DNA of 64,000 nucleotides from Marinobacter sediminum (GTDB lineage: Bacteria; Pseudomonadota; Gammaproteobacteria; Pseudomonadales; Oleiphilaceae), in assembly GCF_023657445.1 (NCBI RefSeq), contig NZ_JAGTWY010000001.1, forward strand, positions 3,658,001 to 3,722,000, read 5' to 3'. The notes under the pieces are model-generated. The model saw only the letters and a list, made by a program, of their open reading frames with translations, was not told where the DNA came from and did no database searches. The position numbers were made by a program, and so were the translations under genes. Positions 8,778 to 15,996 of the stretch are shown here, in pieces (the stretch's first letter is position 1; each line of letters begins with the position of its first letter).

Positions 8778-9725
8778 CTAGTAGCTGTGGCTCAGCAGAT
8801 AATGGTAGTCGGCTTTGTATCTCTGCCACGTCAGGGACTGATTGCGGTGATCTACCAGTCCGGCGGCATTGAACGCTTCAACAAATGCCCAGGATTCCCC
8901 GGTATCGGTGAAATCTTCGAATCCGCCTTCCCAGTCCAGTAGCTGGATCAGATCGAGCAGTATGGTCATGGCCAGCTTGCCATTGGCTTCTTCCAGGTAA
9001 CGGTATGCCAGTGCGTAATGCTCGAAACGATAATCGGCCGGTCCTGCGTCGAGCACGGTAGCGTCCTCAAGGGGATCGTAATCATAGTGCTGATAGGCGG
9101 ATGCGATACTTTCACCCGCCACGACAGAAGCCTGGCCTTCGGCAAACCAGTAGGGCAGAAGGGTATACCGGGCTTGATAGCGGCTCAGGTTCTCCTGAAC
9201 GAAATGCGCAAGCTGATGGCTAATGATCTGGTCGGTCTCGTAAGGCCATTGACTGTAATGGGGGAGAATGCCGATAGCGGATATGGACGCGTCTGCAAAT
9301 TCGGTTCTTGAGATCGAGGGGCTCAGGCAGCCCAGTATCTGCCCTGGATACTGCACTTCCGCAGTCCTGTCTGAAACAAACTCCGACCAGCGCAGCTGAA
9401 AACGACTTAGAACACCATCAATCCCGTGCTCAAGTTCCGTAGCAGCAGCCCGGAAATCAGTATCGCTATAGGCTGGTGAGCCGTAAACACGTACACGCCC
9501 GCTGGCAGTTTCGAAGTACAGTGTTTCATCAATACAGTCGTCCGAGTGCTGGCTCAGGCTCCAGCTAGAAGAAGGGAAGTAGTCTCCGGTATCACGGGCA
9601 TCAAGGTACAGGCCCGGTGTGAAGTCGTGGCCTGGTGAGTCATTGTAGTCTTCCGAGACGCTCACTTTGCAGCCACTCACAAGAATGGCAAACAGTCCGA
9701 TAAGTAACCCAGTCCGCATTTTCAT
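8778..9725 (-). CDS. Lipoprotein with a gluzincin-like fold signature but degenerate HQLAH site
   Basis: Protein of 315 residues with a lipoprotein signal peptide (LVSGC, lipidated Cys19), so membrane-anchored in the periplasm or outer membrane. Residues 170-174 read HQLAH and residues 193-197 read WFAEG. This is the layout of gluzincin (peptidase_MA-like) metalloproteases, HExxH followed about 20-25 residues later by WFxEG with the third zinc ligand Glu196. Here the catalytic Glu of HExxH is Gln171. If the alignment is right, zinc could still bind but peptide hydrolysis should be lost. The C-terminal third is helical. Not matched to a named family; the gene stands alone. Confidence 0.75.
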   Translation of the reverse strand: MKMRTGLLIGLFAILVSGCKVSVSEDYNDSPGHDFTPGLYLDARDTGDYFPSSSWSLSQHSDDCIDETLYFETASGRVRVYGSPAYSDTDFRAAATELEHGIDGVLSRFQLRWSEFVSDRTAEVQYPGQILGCLSPSISRTEFADASISAIGILPHYSQWPYETDQIISHQLAHFVQENLSRYQARYTLLPYWFAEGQASVVAGESIASAYQHYDYDPLEDATVLDAGPADYRFEHYALAYRYLEEANGKLAMTILLDLIQLLDWEGGFEDFTDTGESWAFVEAFNAAGLVDHRNQSLTWQRYKADYHYLLSHSY

Positions 9726-9837
9726 AAGACCCCACTGCCGTGTTTTTGTTCGTTCTCATCTTCGCAAAGGGCAATGAAAAACACTGTCAATGGGGTGTAA
9801 AGGTTGGGTAAAGCTGGTTGTCAGGGGGCGCGAGAGA

Positions 9838-9860
9838 GGCGGGGGATTATCGCCCCCGCC
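9838..9860 (-). terminator. Strong hairpin after ydcZ-like gene
   Basis: Perfect eight-base stem GGCGGGGG/CCCCCGCC, a few bases beyond the stop of the reverse gene ending at 9866. There is no T-run, so it could be a terminator without a classical tail or an mRNA 3'-end stabiliser. Confidence 0.4.
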
Positions 9861-9865
9861 ATCGC

Positions 9866-10330
9866 CTATCCGTTTCCCTGGGGCACCTTATTCAGAACGA
9901 GAAAGACACCCAGCACCATCAAACCCAGGCCCGCGATCCGCTGGATATTCATCGTGAACTTCTGCGCCCCCATAAGCCCGAAGTGGTCGATGAGGCTCAT
10001 GGCAATTAATTGTCCCAGCAAGACGAAGGCAATGGCGTTGGAAATGCCAAAGCGAGGAGCGACCCAGGTGATGGTCAGGATATAGAACAGCACAAAGAAG
10101 CCACCAAAATAATAGTAGATGGGGGTGCTCGGATGGTAGAGCTTTTCGGGTAGCCCCTCCGTGGCCAGAAGATAGGCCAGAGCCATGATCAGCCCCACGA
10201 AAAACAGGATCGCCGCGGCCAGGGCGGGACTCTGAAGCCTGGTGCCAAGCCCTCCGTTCAAGGTTGCCATTACAGGTATTCCTATGCCGGCAATCAGCAT
10301 AAGCATCGAGTAGGTAATCGAGTTAGTCAT
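9866..10330 (-). CDS. DMT-family membrane protein (YdcZ/DUF606 type)
   Basis: Protein of 154 residues with five predicted transmembrane helices, beginning ITYSMLMLIAGIGIPVMATLNGGLG. The pattern of a small five-helix protein with the early Pro-Val-x-Ala-x-x-Asn-Gly motif is that of the YdcZ/DUF606 family in the drug/metabolite transporter superfamily, whose members usually dimerise. A GGGAAG ribosome site precedes the ATG. Third gene of a TetR-thioesterase-ydcZ unit, 21 bases after the thioesterase stop. Substrate unknown. Confidence 0.85.
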   Translation of the reverse strand: MTNSITYSMLMLIAGIGIPVMATLNGGLGTRLQSPALAAAILFFVGLIMALAYLLATEGLPEKLYHPSTPIYYYFGGFFVLFYILTITWVAPRFGISNAIAFVLLGQLIAMSLIDHFGLMGAQKFTMNIQRIAGLGLMVLGVFLVLNKVPQGNG

Positions 10331-10351
10331 AAGTGCTTCCCAATTCGCGGA

Positions 10352-10798
10352 TTATTGAGGCTGGCTGATTTGGTGCTTGTCGAATAAAGCCCGGGTGGTT
10401 TCAGACAAGGGATGTGATTTCCGGGTTTCATCGTGCATCTGGACAATCACGGTTTCGGCCGTTGCGACGCAGGAGCCGTTTTGAAAAACACCCTGGAAAA
10501 GCCGGATAGAGCTGTTTCCAACCTTGGTAACGCCCGTTCCAATTTCTACTGTCCCAGGCCAGCTTATTTCCGAGAGCAGTTGAAGGTTGAGATTGGCAAT
10601 GACAAAGGACGCATTGTCCGAGGCAAGGGGGTTTTCCGGCGCATAGAGGAATTCGACGCGCCCGGTTTCCAGAAAAGTTGCGAACACAGCGTTGTTGATG
10701 TGTCCCTGGCGGTCCGTATCTGCATATCTCAGTTTGTCGTACGTCTGAAACGGGAAATCGTCCAGTGCTAAAGGACGTCCTTTATTATTTTTAGCCAT
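10352..10798 (-). CDS. Hotdog-fold acyl-CoA thioesterase (4HBT family)
   Basis: Cytoplasmic thioesterase of 148 residues. The motif RYADTDRQGHINNAVFATFL is the 4-hydroxybenzoyl-CoA thioesterase/YbgC signature with the catalytic Asp in ADTD and the following GHxNN. Hydrolysis of an acyl-CoA is inferred from the family; acyl specificity is unknown. It begins 12 bases after the TetR-family gene and has an AGGA ribosome site. It is probably controlled by that regulator. Confidence 0.88.
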   Translation of the reverse strand: MAKNNKGRPLALDDFPFQTYDKLRYADTDRQGHINNAVFATFLETGRVEFLYAPENPLASDNASFVIANLNLQLLSEISWPGTVEIGTGVTKVGNSSIRLFQGVFQNGSCVATAETVIVQMHDETRKSHPLSETTRALFDKHQISQPQ

Positions 10799-10810
10799 TT
10801 TTTGCTTTCC

Positions 10811-11389
10811 TCAATCTGCAATTCTGTTTGCTGCATTCTTTCCTGCGATGAGCAACTTGTCCGAAAGGTCCCTGGACTTTACCGCGCGGGACAAAACCAT
10901 GGAGCCAACAATCAGTGACATGAACGCCAGCACGTCCTGGGACTGCTTTTCGTCCAGTGTGTCGAAATCCTGTTCAGCTACCTCGGTCAGCGTTTTTATC
11001 AACTCTGACTCATAGGTACTCTTGAATGCGTCATCACTGCGGGCCGCCTCGGAACATAAGGTGGCCAGTGCACAACTGTTGCTGAGATTCGCGCGATGAG
11101 CTTTCGTCAGATAACGTTTGGCCAAGCCTGCAAGGCGCTCCCGCCATGAGGTGTTTGTCGATTTACTGGTCCAGCCATTGCGACTGTTCTGAAGAGCCTC
11201 TACCAAAGCCGCTCTGGCCAACTCATCCTTGTTCTCAAAGTGAGAATAAAACGCACCATGGGTTAGGCCGGCATCATCCATCACGGCGGCAATGCCCGCA
11301 CCATTGATGCCTTCGGTACGAATCCTTTTGGCCGCCGCTTCAAGAATTTGTTTTCGCGATTCCTGCTTTTTAGTGGCTCTGATCGTCAT
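10811..11389 (-). CDS. TetR/AcrR-family transcriptional regulator
   Basis: Repressor-type protein of 192 residues. The N-terminal helix-turn-helix spans roughly residues 10-55 (ILEAAAKRIRTEGINGAGIA, then GLTHGAFYSHFENKDEL), the diagnostic TetR recognition helix. The C-terminal ligand and dimerisation domain is helical and unrecognised. It is the first gene of a unit with a thioesterase and a YdcZ-like exporter, so an acyl or lipophilic effector is possible. Two near-identical palindromic sites lie immediately upstream (11399-11448), suggesting autoregulation. Confidence 0.92.
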   Translation of the reverse strand: MTIRATKKQESRKQILEAAAKRIRTEGINGAGIAAVMDDAGLTHGAFYSHFENKDELARAALVEALQNSRNGWTSKSTNTSWRERLAGLAKRYLTKAHRANLSNSCALATLCSEAARSDDAFKSTYESELIKTLTEVAEQDFDTLDEKQSQDVLAFMSLIVGSMVLSRAVKSRDLSDKLLIAGKNAANRIAD

Positions 11390-11398
11390 GTTAAATCC

Positions 11399-11448
11399 GT
11401 ATGATGTTCATCATGCCAAAAACATTATCGTATGATGGGCGTCATGTC
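11399..11448. promoter_or_regulatory. Two tandem operator-like palindromes upstream of tetR
   Basis: Two copies of GTATGATG-n2-(C/G)(A/G)TCATG-type sequence begin at 11399 and 11430, exactly 31 bases (about three helical turns) apart. Each has ATGATG/(C)ATCAT-like inverted arms. They start ten bases before the tetR start codon. TetR-family proteins bind such short palindromes as paired dimers, so this is probably the autoregulatory operator region; binding is inferred. Confidence 0.6.
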
Positions 11449-11565
11449 AATTTGGCAGGTTGCGAAGGAAAGGCTGAGGGTGAGGAAAGTGTATGCGTCT
11501 ACCGTGCTGAGGGGAAAGGCGGGGGCACCGGGTCACTGCCCGGAGTTGTCGTTCCCGGGAGGTGA

Positions 11566-11763
11566 CTAGCCCTTATCGGATGCCCGTTTGTTGTCCCTGG
11601 CGGTAAAACCCCAGCCGACCGCGGCCAGCAGAATCAGACCCGTGATGATCGGCGATACCTCACCAAGGGTGACCAGTGCGCCAATGAGGGAAGCGACGGA
11701 AGCGAACGCCGACAGCTTCCAGGAGTAACCACTGGTGCCACTCTCTTTTTCAGACATGTTCAT
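11566..11763 (-). CDS. Small membrane protein of unknown function
   Basis: Protein of 65 residues with a polar N-terminus (MNMSEKESGTSG), two hydrophobic segments (SAFASVASLIGALVTLG and PIITGLILLAAVGWGF) and a charged tail. A hairpin of two membrane helices is likely. The ATG at 11763 has GGAGG at six bases; a second ATG two codons later is possible. No family is recognised. Confidence 0.65.
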   Translation of the reverse strand: MNMSEKESGTSGYSWKLSAFASVASLIGALVTLGEVSPIITGLILLAAVGWGFTARDNKRASDKG

Positions 11764-11832
11764 CTATAGCCTCCGGAAAACCACCACTATAGCCGGTTTG
11801 CAGCCACCGGCACAGACTCCTGCTTCTCTGCG

Positions 11833-12579
11833 CTACATGGCCCGCGCAAATAGCTCAAAGGGCATCGCCTTGAGCACGTAACTCAAGGGCGTCCAGGGCC
11901 ACCAGGGTACGTAAGCCCGGCGTTTTTCCTTGTCGATGGCACGCACCAGAGCACGCACACCGGTGTCCAGATCAACCCGGAACGGCGCATTTTTGGTGCC
12001 CCGGTTGATGTCGGTGAGAATGTAGCCCGGCATGATGCTGCTCACCCTGATGGGCGTACTTCTCGTATCCAGCTGCAAGCCTTCTGCCAGCGAAGCCACG
12101 GCGGCCTTGGTGGCAGCGTAGACGTTCAGTGGTCCACGGAAGCCGCGTACCCCGCTGACCGAGGACATCAGCACCAGATGGCCGCTGTTCTGCTCCCGGA
12201 AAATTTCCATGGCGGATTCGCACTGGGCGATGGCGGCTACAAAGTTGGTTTCGGCAGTCTGGCGATTGGACGCAAACTGGCCGCGGCCGATGGTTGATGA
12301 GCTGCCGATACCCGCGTTGACAACGACCCGGTCCAGGCTGCCAAGCTCCTGCTGGAACGCCCGGAAGGCCTCAAATACCTGCTCGTAGTCACACACATCG
12401 AGGGGCCGCACAAGAACGCGGATATTGGGGTGGCTGGACTGTAATTCGTCCTGCAATGCTTTCAGTTTGTCGGAGTTCCGGGCACACAGCGCCAGATTGC
12501 AGCCCTGCGCCGCCCATGCTCTCGCCATTCCCTCACCCAGGCCCGTGCTTGCTCCGGTAATCAGGATGTTTTTTCGCAT
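11833..12579 (-). CDS. Short-chain dehydrogenase/reductase (SDR) family oxidoreductase
   Basis: Classical SDR of 248 residues. The cofactor motif TGASTGLGEG lies at residues 8-17, the NAGI motif in the middle, the catalytic serine in LMSSVSGVRGF and YAATK provides the Tyr/Lys pair. The ATG at 12579 is preferred because it begins immediately before the first beta strand and is preceded by AAGGA; an upstream start at 12627 would add an unlikely extension running into the remnant of a transporter gene. NAD(P)-dependent alcohol/ketone chemistry is inferred from the family; the substrate is unknown. It ends with a truncated-looking hydrophobic tail MPFELFARAM. Confidence 0.88.
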   Translation of the reverse strand: MRKNILITGASTGLGEGMARAWAAQGCNLALCARNSDKLKALQDELQSSHPNIRVLVRPLDVCDYEQVFEAFRAFQQELGSLDRVVVNAGIGSSSTIGRGQFASNRQTAETNFVAAIAQCESAMEIFREQNSGHLVLMSSVSGVRGFRGPLNVYAATKAAVASLAEGLQLDTRSTPIRVSSIMPGYILTDINRGTKNAPFRVDLDTGVRALVRAIDKEKRRAYVPWWPWTPLSYVLKAMPFELFARAM

Positions 12580-12619
12580 TATTGTGTTCCTTGTCGAGGT
12601 GGTTTGCAGCAAAACCCTA

Positions 12620-12766
12620 TCAGGCAAATCCCATTAAACCTGGCAGCCACAGGACGATCCCTGGCAGCGAAATGAGCACAGCAATTGTCAGAACGTCAGC
12701 GATGAAGAACGGAATGCAGCCTCGGAATATATCCTGCACAGAACATTCCGGACGCACCCCGGCTAC
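12620..12766 (-). pseudogene. 3' remnant of a TRAP transporter large permease (DctM-like)
   Basis: On the reverse strand a stop at 12620-12622 ends a reading frame of about 48 codons without a usable start. It ends with FFIADVLTIAVLISLPGIVL followed by WLPGLM, preceded by QDIFRGCIP. This matches the last helix and tail of TRAP dicarboxylate transporter M subunits (DctM), which end in a PFxIAD...LW-LP pattern. The rest of the roughly 430-residue gene is absent. The gene-free stretch from 12580 to 12875 otherwise holds only AT-rich sequence, including a TATAAT. This is a deletion scar; the SDR downstream may once have shared its operon. Confidence 0.6.
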
Positions 12767-12875
12767 AATTTTTTTGTTTTTCGTTTGGGCCCAGAAATGA
12801 ACAGTTAGATTATAACAAAGTCTGTACCGGCCGGCTTTGGAGTCGAATGCGGGGTGGGCACTGAAAAAGCCGATT

Positions 12876-13229
12876 CTATTTAGTGATCACGGCGTCCGCA
12901 CCCGTTTCTTGGGAAACGAATCGTGCGGTCAGCCGCCGCACTACCAGGGGCGCATGTTTCTCTGGCAGGGTTCCGAGCGATTCAGCCCGGCAAAAAAGCT
13001 CCGTTTCGCAAGTCTGCAAGTCTGACACGCGTTCTACACCATCCACCGAGATAAAGTAGAGCTCCTTACCCGGCTTCTTGCCAATCACCAGGCCGCCCTC
13101 ATAAACGACCACTTCACTAAAAGCACCGATCGACGCGGCAGTGGCTTGTGCTTCACCGGTCAGCTGTGAAAAGTGGGTATATCTTCGAGTGTTGCTAATT
13201 GCCCAACCCGACAATCGAGAGTCTGTCAT
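12876..13229 (-). CDS. Hypothetical protein
   Basis: Unrecognised soluble protein of 117 residues without signal peptide or membrane segment. It contains alternating hydrophobic residues suggesting beta strands (EVVVYEGGLVIGKKPGKELY, then FISVDGVERV). Coding is supported by a strong GGAGG seven bases before the ATG and by codon use. It lies in a region of gene debris, so it could be a leftover or a recently acquired gene. No function is proposed. Confidence 0.5.
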   Translation of the reverse strand: MTDSRLSGWAISNTRRYTHFSQLTGEAQATAASIGAFSEVVVYEGGLVIGKKPGKELYFISVDGVERVSDLQTCETELFCRAESLGTLPEKHAPLVVRRLTARFVSQETGADAVITK

Positions 13230-13440
13230 TACGGTTCCTCCAAATGAACCTTGTGCCTATTGTTAGACCGTGGCCTATGCAGGAAATTGGCCAATAAACA
13301 AGCAGCGGGTAAAAAGTGTACAAACTTTCACCCACGGTAAACATAGGTCGAGTTGGCTGTCCGTACGGTAGGCCACAAAGCTTTGCGGATCGAGCATACG
13401 GGAGCATTGAGAACACTCGTTTACCAGCCAACATGGCTGA

Positions 13441-13737
13441 GCAATACCATTACAGTTCGTTCTATTTAAGGAGGAGCAGGGCGGGCCAGAACCGGCCACT
13501 GGCTTTGAGATTGTCCTCGAGGCGCATCTCATCAGCGGCCAAAAGCGCCAGATTGTTGCGCATCGCGAACCCTTATAGGGCATCACAAAGGCTACTTTCG
13601 CCGAAGAGCATTTGCTGGAGTGGCCGGTGAGTTTGCTTGATTACGAGAAGCGCTTTTCTGCGTTTCGCTTCCGCGCGCAAACGGCTAGCACCTTTTCGGT
13701 TCAGCGAGGGCAACTGCACCTGAAGGTTGGCTCTTAA
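13441..13737 (+). pseudogene. Possible decayed coding sequence with in-frame amber stop
   Basis: A forward frame runs from 13441 to a TAA at 13735-13737, interrupted only by TAG at 13576-13578. It lacks a start codon after the upstream TGA. The translation looks protein-like on both sides of the TAG (IVLEAHLISGQKRQIVAH before, AEEHLLEWPVSLLDYEKRF after) and third codon positions are G/C-rich as in true genes here. The family is not recognised. The rest of the gene-free stretch 13230-13755 shows nothing else identifiable. Confidence 0.35.
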
Positions 13738-13755
13738 CTTTCCTGAGCGCCCACC

Positions 13756-14013
13756 CTATGCCAGACAGATACGATATCGGAGGACACCCGCGTCCTCTTC
13801 CCGGACCGATTCAATCCTGTGACCGGTTATCTCGCACAGCGCCTGTAAATCACGGCGGCCGGTGGGGTCATCGGCCAGGAACTCGACCCGCGTCCCGCTA
13901 GGCAAACCCTGCGTACGCTTCTTGAAACGCAAAATGGGGAGAGGGCACACCAAACCGATGGCATCGATCTGATGTACCTCTGATTGATCAGTCAAGACGC
14001 ACGCTCGTCTCAC
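13756..14013 (-). CDS. TusA/SirA-family sulfurtransferase-like protein
   Basis: Small cytoplasmic protein of 85 residues. DAIGLVCPLPILRFKK carries the CPxP motif of TusA, whose cysteine holds a persulfide; FLADDPTGRRDLQALCEITG is the second conserved block. GTG start at 14013, preceded by AAGGA and overlapping the end of the 42-residue membrane protein. Sulfur transfer to the active site is needed for FDH activity (via FdhD in E. coli), so this last gene of the fdh operon may feed sulfur to FdhD or to the cofactor. That role is inferred, and general thiolation roles are alternatives. Confidence 0.85.
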   Translation of the reverse strand: MRRACVLTDQSEVHQIDAIGLVCPLPILRFKKRTQGLPSGTRVEFLADDPTGRRDLQALCEITGHRIESVREEDAGVLRYRICLA

Positions 14014-14116
14014 TGCTTCCTTGCTCAGCTGATGACCACCCGAACTGATTCAGAACGACCGGGGCGGCGGCGGCAATCACCAGGGCGGCGACAAATGCGG
14101 AAATCATAACCTTCAC
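13988..14116 (-). CDS. 42-residue single-pass membrane protein in the fdh operon
   Basis: Below usual annotation length. The GTG at 14116 overlaps the fdhC stop by four bases (GTGA) and has AAGGAG seven bases upstream; the stop at 13988 lies inside the tusA-like gene, a 26-base overlap. The product has one hydrophobic helix (ISAFVAALVIAAAAPVVLN) and a short polar tail. The double overlap argues for translational coupling and genuine expression. Possible roles are a small accessory subunit stabilising FdhC or a membrane anchor; neither is known. Confidence 0.6.
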   Translation of the reverse strand: MKVMISAFVAALVIAAAAPVVLNQFGWSSAEQGSSETSVRLD

Positions 14117-15285
14117 GATGATTCTCCTTTGTCTTGTTTGGCCTCGACCTCGGCCACCCAAAGATCGTGATGCTGGCGCGCCCATTCAAGGTCAACCTGA
14201 CCGTTACCCATTGCATCGAAGGCACCTTCCATTCCGACGGAGCCAATATAAATGTGGGCAATAATGGCCAGCAACATTACGAAAGCCACGATCGAGTGCC
14301 AGAGGTTGGCGTACTGCATCTCTTCGTGCGGTGCCAGGACCGTCGGAAAATCGGTTCCCAGAACGCTGTTCATGATGCTGAAGGTCTCGGCAAACATGGG
14401 CATTTCAAACGGGAACAGCAGCGACAGGCCAGACAGAGAGACTGAGGCGCCCAACACCATAACGGTCCAGAAAATGATCTTCTGACCGGCGTTGAACTTC
14501 TTTGCTGAAGGGTGAGACTTGGTAAAGATACCGCCGCCCGCCTTGAGCCACTGCCAATCCAGCTTGTTGGGGATGTTGTGCACCACCCACATGCAGAATG
14601 TCATCACCAGACCCAGCATAAAGGCCCAGGCAATGTTGTTATGAATCCACTTGGAGCCGGCAGCCAGAGTCGAAAAGGCGTCGAGCCCTATCACCGGGAT
14701 CAGGAAACTGCGCCCCATCAAGGTGATCAGACCGGTTATGCCCAATGCGATAAACGAGCCAGCCAACAACCAATGGCCAAACCGCTCTACGGCTTTAAAG
14801 CGCTGAATCGTGGTGCCCGCAGGGCCGCCGTCGATCATGATTTTGCCGCGAACAAAATAGAACACGACCAACAAGGCTATGAACCCGAGGATGGCCCCGC
14901 CGCCATAGGTAATGACGGGACCCTCACGTAGCTGATACCACGGCATGCCCTTGTCTTGTATCAGAACCTTGTTGGCAGGTCCGGGGGATTGTACGGTCGG
15001 ATCAATTTCGTTATACCGGATAGAGCGCCAGACATCGGCATCAGAGCGGCCCCCATTAGTGCCTAATGGGGCATTGGCTGGCGCTGCATTTGCGGGGTTC
15101 CCCAGGTTTTCGGATCGAAAAGATTCATCAATCTCCAACTGTTTCTGGCGAGCCATGATGTCTTCCAGGGTTTGTGCGCCCCCGGTAGCAGAGCGATCAA
15201 CCTCCGCGGCCTCTTGTGCCCAGGCAGGATTTAACAGCAGCGTCGCCAGCACGAGGATGGCGACGCTAAAACATTTTCGTTTCAT
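14113..15285 (-). CDS. Formate dehydrogenase gamma subunit (cytochrome b556, FdnI/FdoI family)
   Basis: Membrane subunit of 390 residues that takes electrons from the iron-sulfur subunit and reduces quinone via haem b. It has a cleavable signal peptide ending in PAWAQ and a periplasmic segment of about 100 residues, giving a longer N-terminus than E. coli FdnI (217 residues). The membrane core starts with TYGGGAILGFIALLVVFYF, and the helix VERFGHWLLAGSFIALGITG carries a probable haem histidine. Further helices carry WVVHN, LWHSIVAF and AHIYIG histidines. It belongs to the longer FDH gamma type common in proteobacteria with periplasmic FDH. Confidence 0.93.
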   Translation of the reverse strand: MKRKCFSVAILVLATLLLNPAWAQEAAEVDRSATGGAQTLEDIMARQKQLEIDESFRSENLGNPANAAPANAPLGTNGGRSDADVWRSIRYNEIDPTVQSPGPANKVLIQDKGMPWYQLREGPVITYGGGAILGFIALLVVFYFVRGKIMIDGGPAGTTIQRFKAVERFGHWLLAGSFIALGITGLITLMGRSFLIPVIGLDAFSTLAAGSKWIHNNIAWAFMLGLVMTFCMWVVHNIPNKLDWQWLKAGGGIFTKSHPSAKKFNAGQKIIFWTVMVLGASVSLSGLSLLFPFEMPMFAETFSIMNSVLGTDFPTVLAPHEEMQYANLWHSIVAFVMLLAIIAHIYIGSVGMEGAFDAMGNGQVDLEWARQHHDLWVAEVEAKQDKGESS

Positions 15286-15372
15286 GAGAGCACTCCAACG
15301 GAATCAACAAGAAGAGTTCGTTGCCTCAAAGCATGTCGGGGCCCCGAAGGGCCCCGAACCGCTCAGGCCAGT

Positions 15373-15981
15373 TTATGCACCTTTCTTCTCGTAGGCTGTG
15401 CCCCAGCCCCAGGCACCGGAACCGAAACCTCGGTTCACGATACGCTGGCGATAGATGTCCGCCACCTCGTTGCCGTCGCCGGCCAACAGGGCTTTGGTCG
15501 AGCACATCTCCGCACAAATGGGCAATTTGCCCTCTGCGATACGGTTGCGTCCGTACTTGGAAAACTCGGCTGTTGAGTTGTCTTCCTCAGGACCACCTGC
15601 ACAGAACGTGCATTTATCCATCTTGCCACGGCTGCCGAAGTTGCCCGCTTGCGGGAACTGGGGCGCGCCGAAGGGGCAAGCGTAGAAGCAATAGCCACAA
15701 CCGATACACAGATCCTTGGAGTGCAATACGATCCCGTCTTCGGTCTGGTAGAAGCAATCCACCGGACAGACGGCCATGCAAGGCGCGTCTGAACAGTGCA
15801 TGCAGGCTACCGAGATCGAACGCTCGCCAGGTTTACCATCCTCGATGGTAACCACGCGTCGACGGTTGATACCCCAGGGGACTTCGTTCTCATTCTTACA
15901 GGCCGTTACGCAGGCATTACATTCGATGCAGCGTTCGGCGTCGCACAGGAATTTTGCTCGTGCTTGTCCTTCAAGTGCCAT
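15373..15981 (-). CDS. Formate dehydrogenase iron-sulfur (beta) subunit
   Basis: Ferredoxin-like electron-transfer subunit of 202 residues with four cysteine clusters. CIECNACVTACKNE opens the protein, followed by CMHCSDAPCMAVCPVDC, CIGCGYCFYACPFGAPQ and a C-terminal set using KCTFC and CAEMCSTKAL. Four [4Fe-4S] clusters fit the FdnH/FDH3-beta family. There is no signal peptide or C-terminal membrane helix, so it should be co-exported with Tat-targeted FdhA. It sits 15 bases downstream of fdhA. Confidence 0.94.
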   Translation of the reverse strand: MALEGQARAKFLCDAERCIECNACVTACKNENEVPWGINRRRVVTIEDGKPGERSISVACMHCSDAPCMAVCPVDCFYQTEDGIVLHSKDLCIGCGYCFYACPFGAPQFPQAGNFGSRGKMDKCTFCAGGPEEDNSTAEFSKYGRNRIAEGKLPICAEMCSTKALLAGDGNEVADIYRQRIVNRGFGSGAWGWGTAYEKKGA

Positions 15982-15996
15982 GGTCTACACCTCTCG

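Noticed and set aside
13200..13267. GCCCAAC...GTTAGAC pair resembling the outer boxes of an integron attC site
   Set aside because: Only five of seven box positions pair and the inner L-box positions do not; the interior does not fold as an imperfect palindrome, and it overlaps the start region of a likely gene.
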